Source: Nocardia coubleae NBRC 108252
GTDB lineage: Bacteria > Actinomycetota > Actinomycetes > Mycobacteriales > Mycobacteriaceae
Length of the DNA stretch: 64,000 nt
Assembly: GCF_001612805.1 (NCBI RefSeq)
Contig: NZ_BDBD01000026.1
Span: forward strand, 80,880 to 144,879
Reading direction: 5' to 3'
Numbering within the stretch: position 1 is the first letter of the stretch; each line of letters opens with the position of its first letter. This document shows, one piece after another, positions 8,276-16,796 of this stretch. A program made the position numbers and the translations under genes. The notes below the pieces were generated by a model. That model was not told the origin of the DNA and made no database searches. It saw only the letters and a program-made list of their open reading frames with translations.

Positions 8276-9616
8276 CTAGCCCAACCAGTCGAGGACCGAG
8301 GCGGCCGTCCAGGACTGTTGCATGCTGCCGAGCGGGGCGCCGGTGAAGGGCTCGTAGTACTCGGCGAAGCTGCCGTCGGCGGCTTGGCGGAGGCCTTCGG
8401 CGCGCAGGAGGTAGGCGCGTTCGGCCCAGCCTCGGCGGGCGAACGCCCAGGAGAACAGCCAGCTCATGACCGGCCAGACGGGGCCGCGCCAGTATTCGCG
8501 GGGGCGGAAGTCCTTGGCGACGGGGGAAGTCGACGGTGGCAGGGCGTAGCGCAGGTCGGGGTGGCCGCAGAAGCGTGGGCCCTCGAAGGTGTTGAGCAGG
8601 GCGCGTTCGGCGGGCCGGGACAGGCCGCCCGAGATCAGCGGCGCGAACATGGCCAGCGTCTCGGTGTTGATCCACCGGCCCAACCGCACGTCGTAATCCT
8701 TTGCGGCACCGGTCCGTTCGTCGGCCGTGGCCGCCACGCCCTTGCGGAAGCGTGCCGCCCAGCCGTGCAGTTCACGCACATCGGAATGCGGTTGCTTGTA
8801 CTCCTCGCCGATATCGGCGAGCACTTCGCAGGCCAGCGCGAAGATCGCGGAGACGAACACGTCCTCCACGGCGAAACTCATCACCGAGGTGAGCTGGAAG
8901 TCGTCGTAGTTGGCGCGCCGCATCTGTTCGACCAGCCACAGGTACCGGTCGTACTCCCGGTCGCTCGGTCGTTGGGTCGGGTCGGAGATGATGGCCGTGT
9001 CGGCTCGGCGATACGGCGGAAGATCAACGCCGGGAACGACATTGGCGTAGGCGCGGTCCCAGCGTGGCGAGTTGTCCATGCCGGATTCCCACCCGTGGTA
9101 CAGCGTGATCCGGCCGTTCTCCTTGGGGTCGCGCGCATGGGCGAGCCACCGGTGCCAGCGCACCAGATCCGGCCACCGCCGATTCAGGAACTCCTGCGCC
9201 ACCGCCCGCGTGGAACGCCCGTGCCTGCGCGAATGGTCGAGAATGCGCTGCACGGCGATGGCATGGACGGGCGGCTGGGTGATGCCGGAGGTGTCGGGTC
9301 CCTCGGGGGCGTTGGCGGCCAGCCTGCGGCACTCCCAACGCGCGGGCCCGGGGAAATACCCGTCGACACCGTTGGCGAACACGATGTGCGGGATCATCCC
9401 GTTCTTCCACTGCGCCGACAGCAGCGTGTCGAGTTCGACGACCGCCCGCTCCACGCTCAACGGCGCGAGCCCGACCGCGACGAACGCCGCGTCCCAGCTC
9501 CACATGTGCGGATACAGGCGCGGCGCGGCACTGGTCATGGTGCCCAGGTCGTTGCCGCGCAGGAGGTAGGCGGCGCGTGCCGCGAGCTGCGTGGGGGTGA
9601 AACCCGGGTCGGTCAT
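8276..9616 (-). CDS. ggh: glucosylglycerate hydrolase
   Basis: 446 residues, the length of the mycobacterial GH63-type glucosylglycerate hydrolase. This enzyme splits glucosylglycerate, a compatible solute and methylglucose-lipopolysaccharide precursor, into glucose and D-glycerate. Family landmarks are MWSWDAAFVAVGL, WKNGMIPHIVF, WESGMDNSPRWD with the predicted catalytic Asp181, and SFAEYYEPFTGAPLG with the second acid near residue 420. There is no signal peptide, so it is cytoplasmic. A glycerate kinase lies at 25904-27028 and could take the glycerate on, although the two are not in one operon. A DUF6069 gene lies 54 bp upstream on the same strand. Confidence 0.85.
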   Translation of the reverse strand: MTDPGFTPTQLAARAAYLLRGNDLGTMTSAAPRLYPHMWSWDAAFVAVGLAPLSVERAVVELDTLLSAQWKNGMIPHIVFANGVDGYFPGPARWECRRLAANAPEGPDTSGITQPPVHAIAVQRILDHSRRHGRSTRAVAQEFLNRRWPDLVRWHRWLAHARDPKENGRITLYHGWESGMDNSPRWDRAYANVVPGVDLPPYRRADTAIISDPTQRPSDREYDRYLWLVEQMRRANYDDFQLTSVMSFAVEDVFVSAIFALACEVLADIGEEYKQPHSDVRELHGWAARFRKGVAATADERTGAAKDYDVRLGRWINTETLAMFAPLISGGLSRPAERALLNTFEGPRFCGHPDLRYALPPSTSPVAKDFRPREYWRGPVWPVMSWLFSWAFARRGWAERAYLLRAEGLRQAADGSFAEYYEPFTGAPLGSMQQSWTAASVLDWLG

Positions 9617-9670
9617 CTCCCTATTCTGCGGCGGAGCAGCACCGATGGCATCCCGACATGACTGTGACGA

Positions 9671-10216
9671 TCAGTACCCGGTCTCGCGGGTGACATTCTG
9701 CGACGCCGTGCCGACCGAGCTGAGCATGGTGGTGATGCACAACCCGAGCACCAGGTTGATGACCGCCGTCGCGATCTTGGCCTCGATATCGGCGACGAAG
9801 GTGAACGGCAGGATCACCGCCACGGCCGTGAGCAACAGGCAGATCCAGGTGAAGAACGTCATCGGACTAGGCATCGCCAGCAGCAGCACCATCAGCAGCG
9901 CGGTGGCCAGCAGGGCGGCACCCGCGGCGGCGACGGCATACGACGTGGTGGAAACGGTGCCGTAGGCGCCCGCACCTTCCGGGGAGAGGATCGCGATGCC
10001 GAGCACACCGCGCACGAGCATGATCGCGACGACCGCGAGCAGCGCGGCGACGACGGCCGTCCCGATGCCGCCCGCCCACAGCTTGCCCACATTCACCTTG
10101 GGCTCCTGGGGTTCGCCCGGCTGCGGGGCGTACTGGCCCTGGCCGTAGTGCGGCTGGCCCTGCTGCTGCGGATACTGCGGGTCCGAGGGTCCGTAGTTGT
10201 ACCGGGGATCGGTCAT
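9671..10216 (-). CDS. DUF6069-like four-helix membrane protein
   Basis: 181 residues. A cytosolic N-terminal tail rich in Gln/Pro/Tyr/Gly (YGPSDPQYPQQQGQPHYGQG) precedes four membrane helices at about residues 48-70, 92-113, 118-138 and 145-165. The arrangement matches the actinobacterial DUF6069 family, whose function is unknown. It is divergent from the SDR gene at 10302. Confidence 0.7.
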   Translation of the reverse strand: MTDPRYNYGPSDPQYPQQQGQPHYGQGQYAPQPGEPQEPKVNVGKLWAGGIGTAVVAALLAVVAIMLVRGVLGIAILSPEGAGAYGTVSTTSYAVAAAGAALLATALLMVLLLAMPSPMTFFTWICLLLTAVAVILPFTFVADIEAKIATAVINLVLGLCITTMLSSVGTASQNVTRETGY

Positions 10217-10301
10217 AGTGCGACGGTACTAGTGCACGCCGACATCCGCCCGAGGAACGCACAGGTGTCGGCATCCGTACGCCGGATTAGCGTGGGGACC
10301 T

Positions 10302-10991
10302 ATGACGGTGACAAGTACTCCCGCCCCGATTGCCCTCATCACCGGCGCGAGCCGCGGCCTCGGCGCCGCCATCGCGCGCGACCTCGCCCCGACCTACGAT
10401 CTGCTGCTCGGCGCCCGCTCCGCCGACTCGCTCATCCCGATCCTGGACGAGCTGCCGGGTGCGACCGGTTGGCCGGTGCCGCTCACCGACTATCCGGCTG
10501 TCGCCGAGGCCGCCGCACGCATCGAGCGGCTCGATGTGCTCGTACACAACGCGGGCATCGCCGACCTCGGCACCGTCGCCGAATCCTCGCTCGACCAGTG
10601 GCGCAACACCCTCGAGGTGAATCTGATCGCCGTCGCCGAGCTCACCAGGCTGCTGCTTCCCGCGCTGCGCGCCGCGAACGGGCATGTGGTGCTGATCAAT
10701 TCGGGCGCGGGGCTGCGGGCCAACGCGGGCTGGGGTTCGTACGCGGCGAGCAAGTTCGGGTTGCGGGCCTTCGCGGACGCGTTGCGGCTGGAGGAGCCGC
10801 AGTTGCGCGTCACCTCGATATTCCCCGGTCGCATCGATACGGATATGCAGCAGGCGATAGTGGCCGAGGAGGGGCGTGAGTATCGGCCCGAGGAATTTCT
10901 CACCGCCGAAACGGTGGCGCGAGCGGTGCGAAACGCCGTCGACACTCCGCGCGACGCGCATCCGACGGAGATCGTTCTTCGCCCGCGCTGA
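10302..10991 (+). CDS. short-chain dehydrogenase/reductase
   Basis: 229-residue classical SDR. The Rossmann cofactor motif is TGASRGLG (residues 14-21), followed by NAGIADLG, then Ser in NSGAGL and the catalytic YAASK. It is a single-domain cytoplasmic NAD(P)-dependent oxidoreductase. The substrate cannot be inferred. No acidic residue is evident at the end of strand beta-2, which slightly favours NADPH. It is monocistronic and divergent from the DUF6069 gene. Confidence 0.88.
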   Translation: MTVTSTPAPIALITGASRGLGAAIARDLAPTYDLLLGARSADSLIPILDELPGATGWPVPLTDYPAVAEAAARIERLDVLVHNAGIADLGTVAESSLDQWRNTLEVNLIAVAELTRLLLPALRAANGHVVLINSGAGLRANAGWGSYAASKFGLRAFADALRLEEPQLRVTSIFPGRIDTDMQQAIVAEEGREYRPEEFLTAETVARAVRNAVDTPRDAHPTEIVLRPR

Positions 10992-11216
10992 CGGTGACAT
11001 AGCGGCTGGCGCCGCGGTTCTCGGCGCTTGACTCCGCCTCTTCCCTCCCTCCGGGCGCCCCTTCGTCGCATCTTCCGGTCAGTCCAGAGTCGGAGGCGCG
11101 CCGAGAACACGACAGGGTTCGCGTAGGTGTTCGTCCCAAAGTAGTTCCTGGTTCTTCTCTTCGAGGGAATCTCGGGCTACCGTCCCGCTGAGCTGTGCCG
11201 ATCGCATCCGGTCATG

Positions 11217-11222
11217 AGGAGG
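11217..11222 (+). promoter_or_regulatory. ribosome binding site deciding the deacetylase start
   Basis: AGGAGG lies 6 nt ahead of an in-frame GTG at 11229. It would fall inside the coding sequence if the in-frame ATG at 11214 were used, so the GTG is preferred. Confidence 0.7.
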
Positions 11223-11228
11223 AGTGGA

Positions 11229-12032
11229 GTGGACAGACGTCGAATGCTGACCTTGCTCGCCGCGGGGACGGTCGGGGCACTGGCCGGTTGTGCCAGCGCG
11301 GGTGGCGAGACCGCGCCCGTCGGTGAGGCGGTCGTGCCGGTCCCACCGCCGCCCGCACCGACGCCGAAGCAACCGGTGCTGCCCCCGCCGCCGGGTGGTC
11401 CGAAGTCGATCATCGGCGCCGAGACGATCACCGCCCTGCCCGGTCAGGGCTCGAGCATGGCCCTCACCGTCGACGACGGCGCGAGCCCGGAGGTGGTCGG
11501 CGCCTACATCAAATGGGCCCAGGACACCGGCGCCCGCTTCACCTTCTTCGTCACCGGTTCGTTCGAGGCCTGGACCATCCACCGCGATGCCCTACGCCCG
11601 CTGGTCGACTCGGGCCAGATCCAGCTGGGCAATCACACCTGGAGCCACGAGGCACTCACCAAGATCGGCACCGACGGGGTCGTCGACCAGCTGAGCCGCA
11701 CGAAAACCTTCCTGCGCAACAACTTCGGTGTCGACGGCACCCCGTACTACCGTCCGCCCTTCGGCTACCACAACGCCACGGTCGACAAGATCGCCGCCGA
11801 CCTCGGTTACACCGTGCCGACCATGTGGTACGGCTCCCTGTCCGACTCCGGTCTCATCACCGAGGAGTACCTGATGGAATGCGCCCGAAAGTATTTCGCC
11901 GCGCAGACCATCATCATCGGCCACGCCAACTTCCCGCCGGTCACCCACTGCTACGGACAACTCGTCGACATCATCCGCGAGCGCAACCTGTCGCTGGTCA
12001 CGCTGAACGACGTCCTGGAAGTCCGCAGCTGA
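11229..12032 (+). CDS. polysaccharide deacetylase (CE4/NodB) lipoprotein
   Basis: 267 residues from the GTG supported by AGGAGG. The signal region MDRRRMLTLLAAG has Tat character (RRR) and ends in lipobox LAGC (Cys21). A Pro-rich linker follows. The NodB domain begins at about residue 75. Motif 1 reads ALTVDDGAS, keeping the catalytic and metal Asp pair. Motif 2 is NHTWSH, the zinc His pair, and motif 3 is YYRPPFGYHN. CE4 enzymes remove N- or O-acetyl groups from peptidoglycan, chitin-like polymers or xylan. As a membrane-anchored extracytoplasmic protein, cell-wall glycan is its likeliest target. It is convergent with leuS. Confidence 0.85.
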   Translation: MDRRRMLTLLAAGTVGALAGCASAGGETAPVGEAVVPVPPPPAPTPKQPVLPPPPGGPKSIIGAETITALPGQGSSMALTVDDGASPEVVGAYIKWAQDTGARFTFFVTGSFEAWTIHRDALRPLVDSGQIQLGNHTWSHEALTKIGTDGVVDQLSRTKTFLRNNFGVDGTPYYRPPFGYHNATVDKIAADLGYTVPTMWYGSLSDSGLITEEYLMECARKYFAAQTIIIGHANFPPVTHCYGQLVDIIRERNLSLVTLNDVLEVRS

Positions 12033-12130
12033 TGGGCGTGTTCCGGTGGACCTGGTTTCGCACGAACATGGGTAACTCGCCGGGAACGGGCTAACCCGCC
12101 ACTGCACAAAAGCTTGCCGCGTCCCCGACT

Positions 12131-12166
12131 CTCCCCGGGCCTGAGTCTGGCCAAAAACCCGGGGAG
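12131..12166. terminator. hairpin between convergent deacetylase gene and leuS
   Basis: 9-bp arms CTCCCCGGG / CCCGGGGAG around an 18-nt loop, 5 nt beyond the leuS stop. The only T-run (for minus-strand transcripts) lies inside the loop, so it is a weak or non-canonical terminator. Confidence 0.45.
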
Positions 12167-12170
12167 GCGG

Positions 12171-15014
12171 TCACAGTACGATGTTGACCATCTTGCCGGG
12201 CACGACGATCACCTTGCGAGGAGCCGCGCCCTCGAGCAGCGCCACGACCTTCTCGTCGGCCAGCGCTGCCGCCTCGATCGCGGCCGGGTCGGCGTCGGCG
12301 GGCACCTGGATCCGGCTGCGCACCTTGCCCTTCACCTGAATCGGGTACTCCACCGAATCAGCCACGAGCAGCGCCGGATCGGCGGTCGGGAACGGGCCGT
12401 GGGCTAGGGAAGTGTTGTGGCCCAGCCGCTCCCACAGTTCCTCGGCGATGTGAGGAGCCAGCGGAGCGAGCATCAAGACCAGGGGTTCCACGGCCGCGCG
12501 CGGTGCGCCGTCGGGGTAGTTCTTGGTCAGGTGGTTGGTCAGCTCGATCAGCTTCGCGCCCGCCGTGTTGTCGCGCAGGGCGGCCAGATCCTCGTCGACA
12601 CCGGCGATGGTCCGGTGCACCAGCCGCAGCGTCTCGTCGGACGGTGCGGCATCGGTGGCCTTCACCGCGCCGGTTTCCTCGTCGACCACCAGTCGCCACA
12701 CCCGCTGCAGGAAGCGGTGCGCGCCGACGACGTCCTTGGTCGCCCACGGACGTGAGGTGTCCAGCGGTCCCATCGACATCTCGTAGAACCGGAAGGTGTC
12801 GGCGCCGTACAGGTCGCACATCTCGTCGGGGGAGATGGCGTTCTTCAGCGACTTGCCGATCTTGCCGTATTCCTGGGTGACCTCGATCTCGGCACCGTCG
12901 GGACCGGTCCAGAAGAACTTCGAGTCACGCTCCACCACCTCGGCGGCGGGCACGTACGCACCACGCTCGTCGGTGTAGGCGTAGCCCTGCACGTAACCCT
13001 GGTTGTAAAGGCGGCGGTAGGGCTCGCTGCTCGACACATCGCCCAGGTCGAACAGCACTTTCTGCCAGAACCGCGCGTAGAGCAGGTGCAGCACCGCGTG
13101 CTCCACACCGCCGACGTACAGGTCGACACCACCCGGGTCGTTCGGGCCGTGCTTGTCGGTGCGCGGGCCGAGCCAGTACTTCTCGTTCTCCTCGGCGCAG
13201 AACGTCTCGGTATTGGTCGGGTCGGCATAGCGCAGCTGGTACCAGGAGCTACCCGCCCAGTTGGGCATGACATTGGTGTCGCGGCGGTACTGCTTGGGGC
13301 CGTCGCCCAGGTCGAGTTCCACGTTCACCCAGTCGGTGGCCTTGGCCAGCGGCGGGGACGGCTCGGAGTTCGCGTCGTCGGGATCGAAGGTGACCGGCGC
13401 GAAGTCCTCCATCTCCGGAAGTTCCACGGGCAGCATGGATTCCGGCAGGGCGTGTGCGACACCGTCGGCGTCGTAGACGATGGGGAACGGCTCACCCCAG
13501 TACCGCTGACGGGCGAACAGCCAGTCGCGCAGCTTGTACTGGATCTTCCCGGTGCCGTGGCCCTCGGCCTCCAGGCGACCGATCATGGCCGCCTTCGCCT
13601 CGTCGACCGAAAGTCCGTTCAGGAAGCCGGAATTCACCAGCTCGCCCTCACCCGACCAGGCCGCCTCGGTGATGTCGCCGCCGGAGATCACCTCGACGAT
13701 CGGCAGGCCGAGGGTGGAGGCGAAGTCCCAGTCGCGCTGGTCGTGGCCGGGCACCGCCATGATGGCGCCGGTGCCGTAGCCGCTCAGCACGTAGTCGGCG
13801 ATGAAGATCGGCACCTGGCTGCCGTCGGCGGGGTTGGTGGCGTAGGAGCCGAGGAAGACGCCGGTCTTCTCCTTGTTCTCCTGCCGCTCCAGATCCGACT
13901 TGGCCGCGATCGACTTCCGGTACGCCGCAACGGCTTCCGCCGGGGTGGCGCTGTCGTTGGTCCAGCGGGCGTCGGTGTCGGCGGGCCAGGCGGCGGCGGT
14001 CAGCTTGTCGACCAGCTCGTGCTCCGGCGCGAGCACCACGTAGGTGGCGCCGAACAGGGTGTCGGGCCGGGTCGTGAACACCTCGATCGTCTCGCCCTCG
14101 GGGGCGTCGAAACGCACCTGCGCACCGCGCGAACGCCCGATCCAGTTGCGCTGCATGGACTTCACGTTGTCGGGCCAGTCCAGCTCGTCCAGGTCGTCGA
14201 CGAGGCGGTCGGCGTAGGCGGTGATCCGCATCATCCACTGCCACATGCGCTTACGGAACACGGGGAAGTTGCCGCGTTCGCTTCGCCCCTCGGCGGTGAC
14301 CTCTTCGTTGGACAGCACCGTGCCGAGGCCGGGGCACCAGTTGACGATCGAATCCGACTGGTAGACCAGGCGATACGAGTCCAGCAGGGCCGCACGCTCG
14401 GTGGCGCTCAGCGATGCCCAGTCGCCCTCGGGCACCGGACGCGCACCGCCGGCGAACTGCTCTTCCAGCTCGGCGATCGGCCGGGCGCGACCGGCCTCCT
14501 GGTCGTACCAGGCGTTGTAGATGCGCAGGAAGATCCACTGCGTCCACCGGTAGTACTCGGGATCGGTGGTGGCGAAGGAGCGACGCGGGTCGTGGCCGAG
14601 GCCGAGCCGGTCCAGCTGACGCTGCATCGTCGCGATGTTCGACTCGGTGGTGACGCGCGGGTGCGCACCGGTCTGCACGGCGTACTGCTCGGCGGGCAGG
14701 CCGAAGGCGTCGTAGCCGAGCGCGTGCAGCACATTGCGCCCGCGCATGCGGTGGTAGCGGCCGAACACGTCGGTGGCGATGTAGCCGAGCGGGTGGCCCA
14801 CGTGCAGGCCCGCGCCCGACGGGAACGGGAACATGTCCTGGATGAACAGCTTGTCGTCGGGGGTGTCGCCCGCGAGCGGCCCGACCGGGTTGGGCGCGTT
14901 GAAGGTGCCGCGTTCGGCCCAGGTGCGCTGCCAGCGCTGTTCGATACGCCCCGCCAGCTCGGCGTTGTACCGGTGCTGAGGTACGTCACTCTCGGTCGCA
15001 CGAGTGTCCTGCAC
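12171..15014 (-). CDS. leuS: leucyl-tRNA synthetase
   Basis: 947 residues, class Ia synthetase charging tRNA-Leu. The HIGH-type site reads PFPSGAGLHVGHPLGYIATD. The KMSKS loop reads KIGKSLKNAISPDEM, a variant common in actinobacteria. The CP1 editing domain (TTRPDTLFGATYVVLAPEH, GHDQRDWDF) is present. The C-terminal part carries VQVKGKVR-like IQVKGKVRSRIQVP. The start GTG 15014 is preferred over ATG 15053 because AGAAGG lies 7 nt upstream. The encoded start then matches mycobacterial LeuRS (ESDVPQHRYNAEL). Cytoplasmic and essential. Confidence 0.97.
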   Translation of the reverse strand: MQDTRATESDVPQHRYNAELAGRIEQRWQRTWAERGTFNAPNPVGPLAGDTPDDKLFIQDMFPFPSGAGLHVGHPLGYIATDVFGRYHRMRGRNVLHALGYDAFGLPAEQYAVQTGAHPRVTTESNIATMQRQLDRLGLGHDPRRSFATTDPEYYRWTQWIFLRIYNAWYDQEAGRARPIAELEEQFAGGARPVPEGDWASLSATERAALLDSYRLVYQSDSIVNWCPGLGTVLSNEEVTAEGRSERGNFPVFRKRMWQWMMRITAYADRLVDDLDELDWPDNVKSMQRNWIGRSRGAQVRFDAPEGETIEVFTTRPDTLFGATYVVLAPEHELVDKLTAAAWPADTDARWTNDSATPAEAVAAYRKSIAAKSDLERQENKEKTGVFLGSYATNPADGSQVPIFIADYVLSGYGTGAIMAVPGHDQRDWDFASTLGLPIVEVISGGDITEAAWSGEGELVNSGFLNGLSVDEAKAAMIGRLEAEGHGTGKIQYKLRDWLFARQRYWGEPFPIVYDADGVAHALPESMLPVELPEMEDFAPVTFDPDDANSEPSPPLAKATDWVNVELDLGDGPKQYRRDTNVMPNWAGSSWYQLRYADPTNTETFCAEENEKYWLGPRTDKHGPNDPGGVDLYVGGVEHAVLHLLYARFWQKVLFDLGDVSSSEPYRRLYNQGYVQGYAYTDERGAYVPAAEVVERDSKFFWTGPDGAEIEVTQEYGKIGKSLKNAISPDEMCDLYGADTFRFYEMSMGPLDTSRPWATKDVVGAHRFLQRVWRLVVDEETGAVKATDAAPSDETLRLVHRTIAGVDEDLAALRDNTAGAKLIELTNHLTKNYPDGAPRAAVEPLVLMLAPLAPHIAEELWERLGHNTSLAHGPFPTADPALLVADSVEYPIQVKGKVRSRIQVPADADPAAIEAAALADEKVVALLEGAAPRKVIVVPGKMVNIVL

Positions 15015-15183
15015 GGTCCCGCCTTCTTGTTCTCGCCGATCAGGGGTAAACATCGTCTAACAGGGTAGAACGTCGTAGCGAATTCATTTCCGAAGGGCTG
15101 CGCAGCGAGGCGCGCTGTGCGGCGGGTCACCTCGGCGGGGAGCACCGGATCGGTACTCGACAAGGGTGCGCTAGCCTGCATGA

Positions 15184-15591
15184 ATGGTCGTCGTCGCTCT
15201 TCTGCTCTTCGCGCTGGCCGCGGTCGCCATCACGACCGGTGTGCTCGGGCTGCTCGGCAAGTTGCCCCGCAATCGTTTCCTCGGTGTCACCACCGAGGCG
15301 GCCCTGCACAGCGACGACAATTTCCGCATCGCCAACCGCATCGCCGCCCCCACCTCCGTCGGCGCCGGCGCCCTGCTGTTCGCCGGCGGCCTCGTGGTCC
15401 TGGTGGCGGGCGGTTTCGCCGCCCTCGGCGTAGCTGCCGCCGTCGCCGTGATCGCCATCTTCACCCTCGGCGCAGGCGCGAACGCCGCCGCCCGCACGGT
15501 AGAACCACTCCTGCCCCCCGCCCCGGTCGGCGGCTGTGGCTCCTCCTGCGGCAGCTGCTCCCTCCGCGACACCTGCGCCCCCGCCAACTGA
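15184..15591 (+). CDS. SdpI-family-like small membrane protein
   Basis: 135 residues. Three hydrophobic helices (about residues 1-22, 58-78 and 80-100) surround the SdpI-type signature PRNRFLGVTTEAALHSDDNF. The C-terminus is cytoplasmic or exposed and Cys-rich (GGCGSSCGSCSLRDTC). In Bacillus SdpI confers immunity to a toxin peptide, but most homologues are uncharacterised. Mycobacteria also carry a small membrane-protein gene next to leuS. It is divergent from leuS, with 169 bp between them. Confidence 0.65.
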   Translation: MVVVALLLFALAAVAITTGVLGLLGKLPRNRFLGVTTEAALHSDDNFRIANRIAAPTSVGAGALLFAGGLVVLVAGGFAALGVAAAVAVIAIFTLGAGANAAARTVEPLLPPAPVGGCGSSCGSCSLRDTCAPAN

Positions 15592-15650
15592 TTCCTGGTC
15601 CCGCCGCCGCCCTTCCGGTACAACGGAAGTAGGTACTTACCGGGGGGTTC

Positions 15651-15965
15651 ATGATGATTTTCGGAGTGGTGGTTCTCGTAGCGTTCGGTGGCGTGGTCGC
15701 CGTCAGCTTCATTCCTTGGCTCGGCATCGCCTTGTTCGTGCTCGCGGGGGTGCTGTTCGTCGTCGGCATCGTGCAGAGCAGGCGTGAGCGGGTCCTGTTG
15801 ACGAAGCCGCAGGCTCGTCGTGCCGGCGCGGCGGGTGCCACTGGTGGCGGTTGGTCGGCGGCGGGATTCTTCGACTGGGGCGGTGGCGGCGGTGGTCACT
15901 CCGGAGATGGCGGCGGCGGTGGTGGCGGCTGCGGCGGCGGTGGTGGCTGCGGCGGCGGCAGCTGA
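15651..15965 (+). CDS. small membrane protein with Gly/Cys-rich tail
   Basis: 104 residues. Two closely spaced membrane helices (residues 2-20 and 23-44) precede a basic cytoplasmic patch (QSRRERVLLTKPQARR) and a tail of about 40 residues. The tail is almost entirely Gly with isolated Cys, as in GGGGCGGGGGCGGGS. Similar tails occur in TIGR04222-type membrane proteins, whose function is unknown. ATG 15651 or 15654 may start it. It sits just upstream of a protein of the same architecture. Confidence 0.6.
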   Translation: MMIFGVVVLVAFGGVVAVSFIPWLGIALFVLAGVLFVVGIVQSRRERVLLTKPQARRAGAAGATGGGWSAAGFFDWGGGGGGHSGDGGGGGGGCGGGGGCGGGS

Positions 15966-16016
15966 CCGGGTGGCGCTGCTAGTTCGCGGTAAGTGAATCG
16001 CAAGGTGGCGCACCTA

Positions 16017-16046
16017 GATTCGGGATCGAGAGGCAGATCCCGAATC
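16017..16046 (+). repeat. perfect 11-bp inverted repeat at the ribosome site of the next gene
   Basis: GATTCGGGATC, an 8-nt spacer, then GATCCCGAATC. The AGGAGG of the following gene begins immediately after the right arm. It could be a terminator, an operator or an RNA stem gating translation. There is no T-run. Confidence 0.8.
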
Positions 16047-16056
16047 AGGAGGAGCC

Positions 16057-16410
16057 ATGAGTTTTGTCGATCTCGTCGGCACGGTTCTCAGTGTTGGCGT
16101 CGCCGTACTGGTTGTGGCGATGGTGGTGTTCGTTCCGCTGGCCATTCTCGCCGCGATCCTGCAGGCGGCGCTCGATTCGGGATCTCGGCAGTCTCCGCAG
16201 TACCGGCCGGGCCCGCGTCAGCGCCGGAATCGGAACGACCGCTGGTCCAGTGGTAGCGACTGGACCTACAACGGCGGTTATGCGGGTGGCTCGTCCAGCA
16301 GCTGGTCGGACGGCGGCGGTTCGTCGAGCAGCTGTGACTCCGGTTCGAGCTCGTCGAGCAGCTGCGGCGGGGGCAGCAGTAGCAGTTGCGGTGGGGGCGG
16401 CAGCTGCTGA
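16057..16410 (+). CDS. small membrane protein with Ser/Gly/Cys-rich tail
   Basis: 117 residues. One long N-terminal membrane helix (residues 5-38) precedes a basic linker (YRPGPRQRRNRNDRW). The tail is made of Ser runs, Gly and Cys (SSSSCDSGSSSSSSCGGG), ending GGGSC. It has a very strong ribosome site (AGGAGGAGCC-ATG) directly behind an 11-bp inverted repeat. Architecture is shared with the gene at 15651-15965, although the tail composition differs. Function unknown. Confidence 0.6.
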   Translation: MSFVDLVGTVLSVGVAVLVVAMVVFVPLAILAAILQAALDSGSRQSPQYRPGPRQRRNRNDRWSSGSDWTYNGGYAGGSSSSWSDGGGSSSSCDSGSSSSSSCGGGSSSSCGGGGSC

Positions 16411-16412
16411 AA

Positions 16413-16796
16413 TCAGCCGCCCGACGGCGGTGGCACCTGACGCGACAGCGGCGCACCCGCCGGGTTCACGTAGAGCACGAGGATGCGGACCTCGGTGGTC
16501 CCGTTGTTGCGGGCGACGTGGGCGTTGTCCGGCCCGCTCGGCTCGCGGAACAGCCGGAACCGGCGATATTCGGCGGGTCCGCGAGCAAGGTAGGGATGGT
16601 CGAGCACACCGCGGGTGACCAGCACGAACAATGTTCCGTCGTGGAAATGCCAGCCGCTGGTGCCGCCGGGAACGATACGGGTGCGGCGGACGACGATGTC
16701 GCGGCCCGCCAGCCGCAGGCGCAGCAGCGTACGGCTGGCGGTGCCGACCGCCGGAGCCGGGTTGGCGACGAACTCTCGGGTGCACCTGCGGATCAT
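16413..16796 (-). CDS. cupin-fold protein, last gene of the biosynthetic operon
   Basis: 127 residues with a single cupin beta-barrel. PGGTSGWHFHDGTLFVLVTRG is the first cupin motif, with metal-type His ligands in WHFHDG. NNGTTEVRILVLYVNPAG forms the second half. Small cupins act as isomerases, cyclases, dioxygenases or ligand sensors. Its ATG overlaps the aminotransferase stop (ATGA), so it is translationally coupled and probably acts in the same pathway. It is convergent with the Ser/Gly/Cys protein gene, with 2 bp between them. Confidence 0.75.
   Translation of the reverse strand: MIRRCTREFVANPAPAVGTASRTLLRLRLAGRDIVVRRTRIVPGGTSGWHFHDGTLFVLVTRGVLDHPYLARGPAEYRRFRLFREPSGPDNAHVARNNGTTEVRILVLYVNPAGAPLSRQVPPPSGG

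Noticed and set aside
13086..15068. 660-codon plus-strand frame opposite leuS
   Set aside because: leuS has every synthetase motif. The opposite frame shows only Gly/Val/His/Arg-rich shadow sequence.
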